A DNA stretch of 64,000 nt, taken from NCBI RefSeq assembly GCF_002091715.1, contig NZ_BDAG01000020.1, positions 1 through 64,000 on the forward strand. Direction: 5' to 3'. This document shows, in pieces, positions 25,471 to 34,931 of this stretch (its first letter is position 1; the number at the start of each line of letters is the position of its first letter). The translations under genes and the position numbers were made by a program. This stretch comes from Pseudomonas migulae NBRC 103157 (GTDB lineage: Bacteria > Pseudomonadota > Gammaproteobacteria > Pseudomonadales > Pseudomonadaceae). Under the pieces are notes generated by a model. It made no database searches, had not been told where the DNA came from, and saw nothing but the letters and a program-made list of their open reading frames with translations.

Positions 25471-26274
25471 ATGTCTATTCCCGCATTCGGTCTCGGTACG
25501 TTTCGCTTGCAAGGCCAGGTGGTCATCGATTCGGTGAGCACCGGCCTGGCGCTGGGCTATCGGGTCATCGATACCGCGCAGATCTACGAGAACGAAGCCG
25601 AGGTCGGCGAGGCCATCGCGGCCAGTGGCATCGCCCGTGAAGAGCTGTTCATCACCAGCAAGATCTGGATCGCCAACTTCGCCAAGGATCGCTTGATCGA
25701 CAGCCTCAAGGAGAGCCTGCAAAAACTGCAAATCGACTACCTGGACCTGACCCTGATTCACTGGCCGTCGCCGGAAGACCAGGTGCCGGTCGAGGAATTC
25801 ATGGGCGCCCTGCTCGAAGCCAGACAGCTCGGTCTGACCCGCCAGATCGGCGTTTCCAACTTCACCGTCGACCTGATGAAACAGGCGATTGCCGCCATTG
25901 GTGCCGAACACATCGCGACCAACCAGATCGAACTGCACCCGTACCTGCAAAACCGCAAGGTCGTCGAGTTCGCACAAAGCCAGGGCATACAGATCACTTC
26001 CTACATGACCCTGGCGTATGGCGAAGTACTGAAAGACCCGGTCATCCAGCAGATCGCCGATCGCCTGCAAGCAACGCCCGCGCAAGTGACGCTGGCCTGG
26101 GCGATGCAACTCGGTTACGCGGTGATTCCTTCGTCCACCAAACGCACCAACCTGCAAAGCAATCTGAAAGCCTGCGACCTGACCCTGAGCGACGCCGACA
26201 TGGCGCTGATCGCCGGTCTTGATCGCGGCCAGCGCCTGACCAGCCCCAAAGGCATCGCGCCGCACTGGGATTGA
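25471..26274 (+). CDS. dkgB: aldo/keto reductase, 2,5-diketo-D-gluconate reductase B-like
   Basis: This NADPH-dependent reductase has 267 aa, the length of DkgB, which reduces 2,5-diketogluconate and methylglyoxal. The catalytic tetrad is visible: Asp and Tyr in [13 protein letters not shown] (about residues 34 and 39), Lys in [10 protein letters not shown] (about 64) and His in LTLIHWPSP (about 97). The cofactor-binding end reads [18 protein letters not shown] lies before the ATG. The gene stands alone and ends 3 bp from the stop of the convergent kinase gene. Confidence 0.92.
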   Translation: MSIPAFGLGTFRLQGQVVIDSVSTGLALGYRVIDTAQIYENEAEVGEAIAASGIAREELFITSKIWIANFAKDRLIDSLKESLQKLQIDYLDLTLIHWPSPEDQVPVEEFMGALLEARQLGLTRQIGVSNFTVDLMKQAIAAIGAEHIATNQIELHPYLQNRKVVEFAQSQGIQITSYMTLAYGEVLKDPVIQQIADRLQATPAQVTLAWAMQLGYAVIPSSTKRTNLQSNLKACDLTLSDADMALIAGLDRGQRLTSPKGIAPHWD

Positions 26275-26277
26275 CCG

Positions 26278-29200
26278 TCAACCCTGCGCCAGGCTTTGGT
26301 CCAGCCGCATCATGGCCTGTTGCAACTGGTCGACCGCGACGTCGATCTGCGCAGCATGGCCTTCCCTGCACGCACACTCCAGTGCCTCGCAACACTCGAT
26401 CAGGCTGACCGCCCGAACCATCAACGCCCCGCCCTTGATACGGTGCGCGAGCGTGTAAAGCACCTGCTGCTCGCCGCTCGCATGCGCCTCGAGCAGTTCA
26501 TCGCGATCCGTGCGATTGGTCATGACCACGTCGCGTAGCAATTGCGTGATCAATTCATGATCGCCGCCGACGTATTGCAGCAGACCGCTCAGATCGATCT
26601 CGGTGTTTGAAGGTGCTTCGGTGGTCGATTCCTGGCCGCCGGTAAATTTCGAGGCCAACCAGGCACTCAGATCCGGCAGGCCGATCGGTTTGAACAGGCA
26701 GTCGTCCATGCCCGCCTCCAGGCAACGGGCCTTCTCATCGGGCTGCGCATTGGCGGTCAACCCCAGAATCAGCGTTGGCGGCAATCCTTGCGCACGCTCT
26801 TCATCGCGTATCGCCCCCGTCAACTCATACCCGTTGAGCACCGGCATGTTGCAATCGGTCATGACCACATCGAATTGAAATTCGCGCCACCGCTCCAACC
26901 CTTGCCGCCCCTCTTCGGCGACCATCACGCTATGCCCCAGATAGCCCAGCTGCCGAGACATCAACAGACGATTGGCCGAGTAGTCATCGACCACCAGAAT
27001 CGTCAGCGGACGCGTCTGCGGCAGCCCTTTGTCTTCGGACACAACGCAGGAGGGCAGCGCAGGCAACAGGGGCAGTTCGAGGCAGACATCGATCCGCGTA
27101 CCACGTCCAAGCGTGCTTTCGAGGAGCAACCGCCCGCCCATCATTTCGCATAAAGTCCGGCTGATCACTAACCCCAGCCCGGAACCTTGCCGGCCTGAAT
27201 GCGGATTGTTACCGGCCTGCACGAACGAACTGAACAGTCGCTGCTGATCGAGTGCGCTGATGCCAATGCCGGTGTCTGCAATGCGCACGCTGACCGCCAG
27301 ATGCCCCGCCACGCCAGGTTCGACCCGCAGCGTCAGGCTCACTTCGCCTTCGCCGGTAAACTTGATCGCGTTGCCCAGCAAATTGGACAGCACCTGCTTG
27401 AAGCGCGTGGGGTCGATCAACACATCGCAATCGCTTTGATCGCCCAGTTCGACACGCCACTCCAGGTTTTTCTGCCGCGCCAGACCTTCAAAAACCCGGC
27501 ATACCGACTCGACCAGCGAGCGCAAATTGGCCCGTTCCGGTGTCAGGGACAAATGCCCGGACTCGATACGCGCGATGTCCAGAATGTCGCCAATCAACGC
27601 CAGCAATTGTTGGCCGGCACTGGACGCCACTTCGATGGCCGGGCGGTCAATAACGCCTTCATCCGCTCGTTTCAATGCCAGTTCAAGCATGCCTAGCAGC
27701 GCATTCATCGGCGTGCGGATTTCATGGCTCATGGTTGCCAGAAACGTGGTTTTCGCACGGTTGGCGTCGTCCGCGGCGTCCTTGGCGTCCTGCAACTGAC
27801 TGAGCAATTGCTGACGCAGGCGAATCTGTCGACGTTGCCAGGCGATCCAGGCCAGCGCCAGCAACAACAAGGCGCCGGCGGCGGCAAAGGCCTGGAAAAT
27901 GTCCCGGCGATGGCCCAGCCAGAAGCTTGGCTCGACCATCAGGTCATTGCGCCAGTAGCCCGTCATTTCATCGATTTCTTCCGGTGGAATGCTGAGCAGC
28001 GCCTTGTCCAGAATCGAATGCAGCAGCACCGCCTCACGACCGGTCGCCAGGGTGGCACGGGCCGGGTCGGTGCCGACGGTGCTGGTCACCTGCAACTGGT
28101 CCCGATACTGCCGGGAAATCATGACCCTCGCGCCGATCAGCGAGTTGATGCCGCCGTCAGCCTTGCCTTGGGCAACCAGTTCCATCGCTTGCGCCGTCAA
28201 TGACGCATTGACCAGTTCAATGTGCGGAAAGTGCTGACGAATGAATTCACCGGCACTGTTGCCCTGGGTGATGGCCAGCGTTTTCCCCGCCATGTCATCC
28301 AGTGTTCGGGGACTGCCCGGCTCAATACGTGTCACCAGCACATTAGGGCTGGTCAAAAACGGTCGGGTAAAGCGCAACTCGGTTTCACGTTCGATGCTGG
28401 GGCTTATCCCGGCGACCAGATCGATCTGTCCGGTCTTGATCCATTCCAGCATTTCAGCCACTGACCGGATGGGTTGAATGTCGAACTTCAGGCCTGTGCG
28501 CAGACTGATTTTTGCCAACACATCAATGCTGATGCCCCGGTACTTACCCTCACTGTCGCGAAAGGAAATCGGCATGAGGTTTTCGTTGATCGCCACTCGC
28601 ACGCGCGGATGATCGTCGATCCAGCGTTGCTCGAGCACGCTGAAGAGCGGGGCCTGAGTACCTGCGATGGAGGTCCCGCTGCCGCCCCATCGACGCAGGA
28701 TGTTCATCCGTTCATTGGTCGGGATCGCCGTCAGCGCCCGGTTGACGATGCGTTGCAGCTGAAGATTGTCGCGGCTCATGGCGAACGCGAAACGCCCGGA
28801 CTCCAGAAGCGCAAAATCGGCCAGTTGAACATTGTTGAGGTAGTTTTTGCTGATCAGGTAGTTGGCGCTGATGGCATCGCTGAGGACAGCGTCCGCCTGA
28901 CGGAACGCTACGGCCCCCACTGCTTCAAGCGTCGAGGGAAACAGCTCGACATCCGCCTTGGGATAAAACGCCCGCACGTGCTGCTCGGGCAAATAGTGGT
29001 AGAGCATCGCCAGCCGTTTGCCGGCCAGGTCAGGGTCGAGCGGCGCAGCCGAATCCGTGCGGGTCAGCACGACGGGTTGATCGTCCGCATAGGCGCCGGA
29101 CATCCGCAACTGCGGGTCCTCGACCTCGTAACGATTGGCAGTTGCCAGCAGATCAGCCTTGCCTTCCTTGATCGCCCGCACTGCCTCGCCCCGCGATTTG

Positions 29201-29514
29201 TAGCGGCGAACATCGATTTCCACGTGCAATAGCTGCTTGAGCAGCCCGGCATAATCAGCCGTCAATCCCTCGTAATCCGTGCCGGTGGTGGTGATGTCGA
29301 AGGGCGGATAATCCGGCGCCGAGATGGCCAGCAACAACCGGCCCTTTTGCCGCAGCAACCGCGAGTCGGCATCCGAGAGTTTGACGTCATAGCCGTCGAC
29401 GGTGGAGCGTCCCAGCAATGTCAGGGTTTGCGGTTGTGCGCAGACGCTGGATATCCATAGACAACCCAGCAGCGCGAGAAGTAGCAGGCAACGCGGACGT
29501 CGGAAGGTCTTCAT
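26278..29514 (-). CDS. BvgS-like hybrid sensor histidine kinase
   Basis: This 1078-residue unorthodox sensor has a signal peptide to about residue 27 and two periplasmic solute-binding (Venus flytrap) domains (about 45-275 and 290-520). A membrane helix lies at about 545-567. The histidine kinase domain has its His in FLATMSHEIRTPMN (about 596), with the ATP-binding lid GSGLGLVISRTLCEMMGG. A receiver has its Asp in DVVMTDCNMPVLNG (about 885). A C-terminal Hpt has its His in LAHRIKGGALM (about 1022). Unlike Bordetella BvgS, no PAS domain is evident between membrane and kinase. It starts immediately after the response-regulator stop, so the pair is an operon. Similar systems in Pseudomonas (Roc/Sad) control attachment. 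Confidence 0.92.
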   Translation of the reverse strand: MKTFRRPRCLLLLALLGCLWISSVCAQPQTLTLLGRSTVDGYDVKLSDADSRLLRQKGRLLLAISAPDYPPFDITTTGTDYEGLTADYAGLLKQLLHVEIDVRRYKSRGEAVRAIKEGKADLLATANRYEVEDPQLRMSGAYADDQPVVLTRTDSAAPLDPDLAGKRLAMLYHYLPEQHVRAFYPKADVELFPSTLEAVGAVAFRQADAVLSDAISANYLISKNYLNNVQLADFALLESGRFAFAMSRDNLQLQRIVNRALTAIPTNERMNILRRWGGSGTSIAGTQAPLFSVLEQRWIDDHPRVRVAINENLMPISFRDSEGKYRGISIDVLAKISLRTGLKFDIQPIRSVAEMLEWIKTGQIDLVAGISPSIERETELRFTRPFLTSPNVLVTRIEPGSPRTLDDMAGKTLAITQGNSAGEFIRQHFPHIELVNASLTAQAMELVAQGKADGGINSLIGARVMISRQYRDQLQVTSTVGTDPARATLATGREAVLLHSILDKALLSIPPEEIDEMTGYWRNDLMVEPSFWLGHRRDIFQAFAAAGALLLLALAWIAWQRRQIRLRQQLLSQLQDAKDAADDANRAKTTFLATMSHEIRTPMNALLGMLELALKRADEGVIDRPAIEVASSAGQQLLALIGDILDIARIESGHLSLTPERANLRSLVESVCRVFEGLARQKNLEWRVELGDQSDCDVLIDPTRFKQVLSNLLGNAIKFTGEGEVSLTLRVEPGVAGHLAVSVRIADTGIGISALDQQRLFSSFVQAGNNPHSGRQGSGLGLVISRTLCEMMGGRLLLESTLGRGTRIDVCLELPLLPALPSCVVSEDKGLPQTRPLTILVVDDYSANRLLMSRQLGYLGHSVMVAEEGRQGLERWREFQFDVVMTDCNMPVLNGYELTGAIRDEERAQGLPPTLILGLTANAQPDEKARCLEAGMDDCLFKPIGLPDLSAWLASKFTGGQESTTEAPSNTEIDLSGLLQYVGGDHELITQLLRDVVMTNRTDRDELLEAHASGEQQVLYTLAHRIKGGALMVRAVSLIECCEALECACREGHAAQIDVAVDQLQQAMMRLDQSLAQG

Positions 29515-30150
29515 TCAGATCAGATGATTGCGTTTGGCGAAATGACTCAGGTGAACATTGGATTCAATGTTGAGTTTTTCTTTCAGCCGGGTCTTGTAGG
29601 TGCTGGTGGTCTTGGGACTCAGGTTCATGAGTTCGGCGATTGCCTTGTTGCCCAATCCCTTGGCCAGGTACAGCAGGATGGTCAGTTCACGGTCGGAGAG
29701 ATTGTCGATCAACTCATTCTCGCTGCGTTGCATTGTGCTCAGCGCCACCGAACTCGACGGCAGCTTGGCGAAATAGGTGTAACCGGCCATCACCGCGAGT
29801 ACCGCTTCGTGCAAATGCTGCAAATCGTTGGCCTTGGAAACATACGCCCTGGCGCCGGCACGCATGCAACGGTCTTGATAAAACCGAGGGTCCTGGCCGG
29901 TGAAAACCAGTACTCGGCATCGCTCATCACTGGCCTGGATGCGGGCCAGTACTTCCAGCCCGCCGAGACGGGGCATCATCAGATCCAGCACCACCAGATC
30001 AGGTTGATGCTCACGAATCGCCGAAAAGACCTCGTTGCCGCTGGATACCTCGTGAATCGGATCAAACCCCTCCTGTCTAAGCAGGATTCTGACGGCTGCG
30101 CAAACCACCGGATGGTCGTCCGCGACCACCACTGATCTCGCTGGCTTCAT
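29515..30150 (-). CDS. NarL/FixJ-type response regulator, BvgA-like
   Basis: The 211 aa product has a receiver domain (acidic pair in VVVADDHPVV, phosphoacceptor Asp in LVVLDLMMPRLGG near residue 56). A LuxR-type helix-turn-helix follows (LTILLYLAKGLGNKAIAELM then SPKTTSTYKTRL, about 147-205). It is the expected partner of the adjacent hybrid kinase; the two genes abut with no intergenic base. The ATG at 30150 has AGGAG; a longer frame exists but lacks one. Confidence 0.93.
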   Translation of the reverse strand: MKPARSVVVADDHPVVCAAVRILLRQEGFDPIHEVSSGNEVFSAIREHQPDLVVLDLMMPRLGGLEVLARIQASDERCRVLVFTGQDPRFYQDRCMRAGARAYVSKANDLQHLHEAVLAVMAGYTYFAKLPSSSVALSTMQRSENELIDNLSDRELTILLYLAKGLGNKAIAELMNLSPKTTSTYKTRLKEKLNIESNVHLSHFAKRNHLI

Positions 30151-30258
30151 GGCAACTCCTGTGCAAAGGCACGACAATTGAGCAATCAATACCCATGAAC
30201 CAGGTCCGGGTAGTACGTAGGGCTGCGCGAAGACTGTTGCATGGATATCCGCGCCAGA

Positions 30259-30672
30259 CTACCTGACAGAAATGACAGTGCCGACGAACGGCAATCGCGG
30301 ATCAACCGCTGTCATCAACCGCTGAATGCACGCCAGATCAGGCAGCGCGGCGAGGCTCACCTGAACCTTCTGCTGGCCGCAGGCAGGGATCGACGGCCAC
30401 TTCATCTGCTCGCCGTCATAGATCAATGCGTGGTGAACCTGTGGGTTATCGAGGAAGAAACCGGGCAGATCGAACGCTTCACCCGCCAGCGAGGCATTGA
30501 TGACCACCAGATCAAAAGGCTCGCTCCCGTAATCGACCAGCGTCAGCAATTCCGCAAGGTCTTGAACCGGTGCCACGCGGTAATAGTCGAGCCGGTTGAA
30601 CAGGCGCTCGATTCTCAGCCGCTGGAAATGCTGCTCGTCGGCAATCAGGATACGTAACGCTTTGTTCGGCAA
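30259..30672 (-). CDS. stand-alone degenerate receiver-domain protein
   Basis: This 137-residue protein has a receiver-like fold: LRILIADEQHFQRLRIERLF matches the first strand and acidic pair. The position of the phosphoacceptor Asp reads LVVINASLAG, with Asn in place of Asp, and no conserved Lys is obvious. It therefore probably cannot be phosphorylated normally. It lies upstream of and on the same strand as the BvgAS-like pair and may modulate that relay. The start is a TTG; no in-frame ATG or GTG exists between it and an upstream stop, and no strong ribosome site is seen, so the start is uncertain. Confidence 0.7.
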   Translation of the reverse strand: MPNKALRILIADEQHFQRLRIERLFNRLDYYRVAPVQDLAELLTLVDYGSEPFDLVVINASLAGEAFDLPGFFLDNPQVHHALIYDGEQMKWPSIPACGQQKVQVSLAALPDLACIQRLMTAVDPRLPFVGTVISVR

Positions 30673-30786
30673 CCGGGGCCCCCAGGAGGGTTTCAGATTC
30701 GTGAGGCTGCAAGGCTACGGAAGAGCCAACGAGCTTTCTGTAGGACTATTCCTAAAATCCAGGACGCAGGAGGGGGAAAATAAAGT

Positions 30787-30863
30787 CAAAAGATCGCAGC
30801 CTGCGGCAGCTCCTACAGGATTGCGGCGTACCGTGTAGGCGCTGCCGCAGGCTGCGATCTTTT
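30787..30863. repeat. paired REP palindrome (AAAAGATCGCAG family)
   Basis: CAAAAGATCGCAGCCTGCGG and the opposing CCGCAGGCTGCGATCTTTT flank CAGCTCCTACAGG. It is the same family as 1843-1920 and occupies most of the 204-bp gap before mgtC. Confidence 0.85.
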
Positions 30864-30876
30864 ACCCTCCGCACCA

Positions 30877-31593
30877 TTACTCTGTCGTACTCGGGCTCCA
30901 GAACGCCTGCACCACCAGCGTCGACGTCGAAATCCGCGCCACCAGTGCGTCCAGTTCATCCCCGTCCACCGACGTCGTCGCGAGCGTCGCTTCCACCTCG
31001 ATTTCCTCGGTGCCGAATGCGTGTACGTCCACGTCGCTCGCCGGGTAATTGCTGCGTTCGAGTTCCGCCTCGAGCAGCGCCAGTACTGCTTTCTGCTGCG
31101 AACGTCGGGCGATCACGTAAACGATGTTGGTGACTTCAGCCGAAATCACATCCAGCGGCTGACGGTTGATGTTATTGACGATCGGCCGCAGCAAGGTATT
31201 GGCCGCCAGCACGAACAGCGTACCGAGCAAGGCTTCAAGGACCAGGTCGGCACCGGCGCAGGCACCGACCGCCGCCGAGGCCCAAAGCGTTGCCGCAGTG
31301 TTGAGGCCACGCACGTTGCCCTCTTCGCGCATGATCACCCCGGCACCGAGAAAGCCGATGCCGGAGACCACGTAGGCGACCACCCGCACCGCCCCTTCGG
31401 CGCCGCCGAGGCGGTTGGCCATGTCGACGAAAATCGCCGCGCCCACCGCCACCAGCACATTGGTGCGCAGGCCGGCGGTGCGTTGACGGTATTGGCGTTC
31501 GAAGCCGATCAGGCCACCGAGGATGAAGGCCGCGCTTAGGCTGACCAGGGTGTCGACCAGCGAGGTCAGGTTGATGTTGTTGAGTGCTTGCAT
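30877..31593 (-). CDS. mgtC: MgtC-family inner-membrane protein
   Basis: The 238-residue MgtC/SapB-type protein has four to five N-terminal membrane helices, including the signature [20 protein letters not shown] and [20 protein letters not shown]. An ACT-like cytoplasmic domain lies at about residues 150-235. MgtC proteins help growth at low magnesium and inhibit the F1Fo ATPase in Salmonella. Here it lies downstream of mgtA on the same strand, the reverse order of the Salmonella mgtCB operon. The ATG at 31593 has AAGGAT before it. Confidence 0.92.
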   Translation of the reverse strand: MQALNNINLTSLVDTLVSLSAAFILGGLIGFERQYRQRTAGLRTNVLVAVGAAIFVDMANRLGGAEGAVRVVAYVVSGIGFLGAGVIMREEGNVRGLNTAATLWASAAVGACAGADLVLEALLGTLFVLAANTLLRPIVNNINRQPLDVISAEVTNIVYVIARRSQQKAVLALLEAELERSNYPASDVDVHAFGTEEIEVEATLATTSVDGDELDALVARISTSTLVVQAFWSPSTTE

Positions 31594-31622
31594 GATGAAT
31601 CCTTTGAAAAACACACGCCCCC

Positions 31623-31712
31623 TGTGGGAGCGGGCTTGCTCGCGAAAGCGGTGGGTCAGTCAATGATGATGGTGACTGATACATCGCATTCGCGAGCAAG
31701 CCCGCTCCCACA
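31623..31712. repeat. paired REP palindrome (GGGAGCGGGCTTGCTCGCGA family)
   Basis: TGTGGGAGCGGGCTTGCTCG and the inverse right arm flank about 45 bp between mgtA and mgtC, placing a stable hairpin in any joint transcript. Confidence 0.85.
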
Positions 31713-31734
31713 AGGAGATTGTTGTACTGCGGCA

Positions 31735-34437
31735 TTACTGCCAGCCGAACCGGCGGATATAGAACCCCTTCACGGCCTGGGTCAGCGCCATGTACGCCAG
31801 CAGAATCACCGGCAGGAACACGAAGTACAGCGATGGCAGCGCCTGCAGTTTGAAGTAGTGCGCCAGCGGTCCCATCGGCAGGAAAATCCCCACGGCCATG
31901 ATGATCCCGGTCATCACCATCAGCGGCATGGCCGCACGGCTTTGCAGGAACGGAATCTTCGGCGTACGGATCATGTGCACGATCAGCGTCTGCGTCAGCA
32001 GACCGACCACGAACCAGCCGGACTGGAACAGGGTTTGATGGTCCGGGGTATTGGCGTCGAACACGTACCACATCAAGGCGAACGTGGTGATGTCGAAGAT
32101 CGAACTGATCGGCCCGAAAAACAGCATGAAGCGCCCGACGTCCGCCGGCTGCCAGCGCTGGGGTTGCTTGAGCATGTCTTCATCGACGTTATCGAACGGG
32201 ATGGCGATCTGCGAAATGTCGTAGAGCAGGTTCTGCACCAACAGGTGCATCGGCAGCATCGGCAGGAACGGGATGAACGCGCTGGCCACCAGCACCGAGA
32301 ACACGTTGCCGAAGTTCGAACTCGCGGTCATTTTGATGTACTTGAGCATGTTGGCGAAGGTCCGCCGCCCTTCCAGCACGCCCTCCTCCAGGACCATCAG
32401 GCTTTTCTCCAGCAGGATGATGTCCGCCGCTTCCTTGGCGATGTCCACGGCGCTGTCCACCGAGATACCGATGTCGGCGGTGCGCAGGGCTGGGGCGTCG
32501 TTGATGCCATCGCCCATGAACCCGACCACGTGGCCGTTGCCTTTGAGCAGACGGACGATGCGTTCCTTGTGCGACGGCGTCAGTTTGGCGAAGACGTTGG
32601 TGGTCTCCACCGCCCGCGCCAGTTCAGCGTCCGTCATGCGCTCGATGTCGTTGCCCATCAGCAGGCCTTGCTGCTCCAGGCCGACTTCGCGGCAGATCTT
32701 CGCGGTCACCAGTTCGTTGTCGCCGGTCAGCACTTTCACCGCCACACCATGTGCGGCCAGCGCTTTCAAGGCCGGCGCAGTGCTTTCCTTCGGCGGATCG
32801 AGAAACGCCACGTAACCGATCAGCGTCAGGGCCTGCTCATCCGCCAGGCTGTAAGTGTCGCGCCCCTCGATCATTGGCCGCGCGGCAACCGCCACTACGC
32901 GAAGTCCTTCGGCATTGAACGAGGCGGTGACCTGACGAATTTGCGCCAGCAGTTCATCGCTCAGTGCTTCATCGTGTTCGCCGTGACGCACCCGCGTGCA
33001 CACCGCCAACACCTCTTCCACCGCACCTTTGCAGATCAACAGATGCGGTTGACCGCGCTCGGCAACCACCACCGACATGCGCCGCCGGGTGAAGTCGAAC
33101 GGGATCTCGTCGACTTTGTGAAACGCCGTGCCGACTTTCAGCTCACGGTGGATTTCGACGTGTTCGAGCACCGCCACGTCCAGCAGGTTTTTCAGGCCGG
33201 TCTGGTAGTAGCTGTTGAGGTAGGCCATTTCCAGCACGTCGTCGGAGTCGTTGCCCCAGACGTCGACGTTGCGCGCCAGAAAGATTTTGTCCTGGGTCAG
33301 GGTACCGGTCTTGTCCGTGCACAGCACGTCCATGGCGCCGAAGTTCTGGATCGCGTCGAGGCGTTTGACGATGACTTTTTTGCGCGACAGGAACACCGCA
33401 CCTTTCGCCAGCGTCGAGGTGACGATCATCGGCAGCATTTCCGGGGTCAGACCCACGGCAATCGACAGCGCGAACAGCAGCGCTTCGGTCCAGTCGCCTT
33501 TGGTGAAACCGTTGATGAACAGCACCAGCGGCGCCATGACGAACATGAAGCGGATCAGCAGCCAGCTGACTTTGTTGACCCCGGTCTGGAACGACGTCGG
33601 CGCGCGGTCGGTAGCACCGACCCGCTGGGCCAGCGCACCGAAATAGGTGCTGTTGCCCGTGGTCAGAGTCACCGCAATCGCGGTCCCGGACACCACGTTG
33701 GTGCCCATGAACAAGATGTTGTCGAGGTCCAGCGGGTTGCTCGTGTCGCTGTCCTGCTGGCGAGGGAATTTTTCCACCGGCATCGATTCACCGGTCATGG
33801 CTGCCTGACTGACGAACAGGTCCTTGGCGTTAAGCACCCGGCAATCGGCGGGAATCATGTCGCCGGCCGAGAGCACGATCAGATCGCCCGGCACCAACAA
33901 TTTGATCGGCACTTCGGTTCGCAGGGCATCGCGACGCATCACCGTGGCGGTGTTGCTGACCATCGCCTTGAGCGAATCGGCCGCCTGGTTGGATTTGGTT
34001 TCCTGCCAGAAGCGCAGCAGTGTCGAGAGCACCACCATCGAGAAAATCACTATGGCGGCTTTCATGTCTTCGGTCAGCCAGGAGATGACCGCGAGCAATG
34101 TCAGCAGCAGGTTGAACGGATTTTTGTAGCAGTGCCACAGGTGAATCCACCACGGCAGCGGTTGCTCGTGCTCGACTTCGTTGAGACCGAATTGCACGCG
34201 CAATGCATCGGCTTCGGCTTCGCTCAGGCCGTCAGTGTGGCTGTTCAGGTTGTCCAGCAGTTGGTCGGTGTCGCTGTTGGCGGCGCTCACCAGGGTTTGC
34301 GCCAGTGTCGGCGGCACCTCGCGGCTGACCGTGGTTTCAGTGAAGTTTTCCAGCAGCGCCAGGCGACGGAAGTGTCGGGCGATGTGGCGGGTACGCAAGA
34401 ATCCGGCGAAGAATTCCTTGAGCAAGGTCAGGTTCAT
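31735..34437 (-). CDS. mgtA: magnesium-importing P-type ATPase
   Basis: This 900-residue P3B-type ATPase moves magnesium into the cell. The phosphorylation motif DKTGTLT is at about residue 380, the actuator TGES motif near 217, and the hinge GDGINDAPALRTADIG near 645. About ten membrane segments are present, with the C-terminal cluster YDISQIAIPFDNVDE typical of MgtA/MgtB. The N-terminal 100 residues are cytoplasmic. An uncommonly long leader (about 490 bp to the next gene) lies upstream and contains several hairpins; see 34589-34701. Confidence 0.95.
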   Translation of the reverse strand: MNLTLLKEFFAGFLRTRHIARHFRRLALLENFTETTVSREVPPTLAQTLVSAANSDTDQLLDNLNSHTDGLSEAEADALRVQFGLNEVEHEQPLPWWIHLWHCYKNPFNLLLTLLAVISWLTEDMKAAIVIFSMVVLSTLLRFWQETKSNQAADSLKAMVSNTATVMRRDALRTEVPIKLLVPGDLIVLSAGDMIPADCRVLNAKDLFVSQAAMTGESMPVEKFPRQQDSDTSNPLDLDNILFMGTNVVSGTAIAVTLTTGNSTYFGALAQRVGATDRAPTSFQTGVNKVSWLLIRFMFVMAPLVLFINGFTKGDWTEALLFALSIAVGLTPEMLPMIVTSTLAKGAVFLSRKKVIVKRLDAIQNFGAMDVLCTDKTGTLTQDKIFLARNVDVWGNDSDDVLEMAYLNSYYQTGLKNLLDVAVLEHVEIHRELKVGTAFHKVDEIPFDFTRRRMSVVVAERGQPHLLICKGAVEEVLAVCTRVRHGEHDEALSDELLAQIRQVTASFNAEGLRVVAVAARPMIEGRDTYSLADEQALTLIGYVAFLDPPKESTAPALKALAAHGVAVKVLTGDNELVTAKICREVGLEQQGLLMGNDIERMTDAELARAVETTNVFAKLTPSHKERIVRLLKGNGHVVGFMGDGINDAPALRTADIGISVDSAVDIAKEAADIILLEKSLMVLEEGVLEGRRTFANMLKYIKMTASSNFGNVFSVLVASAFIPFLPMLPMHLLVQNLLYDISQIAIPFDNVDEDMLKQPQRWQPADVGRFMLFFGPISSIFDITTFALMWYVFDANTPDHQTLFQSGWFVVGLLTQTLIVHMIRTPKIPFLQSRAAMPLMVMTGIIMAVGIFLPMGPLAHYFKLQALPSLYFVFLPVILLAYMALTQAVKGFYIRRFGWQ

Positions 34438-34588
34438 GGCAGTTCCCCCAGGGTCAGCCGGGAAACCTTCCAGCAGGCGTGTCGGTGCGCCGCGATGACG
34501 ACAACAAGTCGAACATCACGCACGGTTCAGCGTCGATGAGAGGACGTCGGGACACGGACCATGACTGGCCGCGATCGGGAGGCCGCTG

Positions 34589-34701
34589 CTCGCTTTTTCG
34601 GCGAGACAACGGCACAAGAAATGTGCGCGTTATCTTGCCGAGGATGTGCCGGTTACTGGAACCGGCCGACTACTGTCACTCGAACAAGTACCCACTGTGG
34701 G
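34589..34701 (-). promoter_or_regulatory. hairpin-rich mgtA leader
   Basis: On the minus strand four hairpins follow one another upstream of mgtA: 34691-34701 (CCCAC/GTGGG), 34648-34666 (GCCGGTT/AACCGGC), 34612-34626 (GCACA/TGTGC) and 34589-34605 (CTCGC/GCGAG). A possible 11-codon leader reading frame (ATG at 34562) follows before mgtA. In enterobacteria the mgtA leader senses magnesium by switching hairpins; a comparable role here is inference. The rest of 34438-34843 shows no gene. Confidence 0.45.
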
Positions 34702-34843
34702 TCTCCGCTATTGATGAAAACGCGCGAAGCTTACGCCCCGATTTGTGGAGAGTAAACGAAGGATTGGCAAGTCGTTGGGGAATTGCGGGGTTCTTCAGGA
34801 AGGGTTCAGGATTCGATATTTTGTGCTGTTGTTCAGACCGCTA

Positions 34844-34907
34844 TCGCCAGCAAGCCGGCTCCTACAGGTGATCGCATTCCCCTGTGGGAGCCGGCTTGCT
34901 GGCGATG
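34844..34907. repeat. paired REP palindrome, short spacer
   Basis: TCGCCAGCAAGCCGGCTCCT and AGGAGCCGGCTTGCTGGCGA-type arms (the right arm begins TGTGGGAG) flank only about 20 bp, just past the pvdA stop. Confidence 0.82.
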
Positions 34908-34931
34908 GCGGCCTGACAAGCGCCAAAGATC

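Noticed and set aside
31588..34539. 983-codon plus-strand frame opposite mgtA
   Set aside because: This is a shadow of the mgtA coding strand. Composition (His/Arg/Gln-rich) and lack of motifs argue against a gene, while mgtA has all P-type ATPase motifs.
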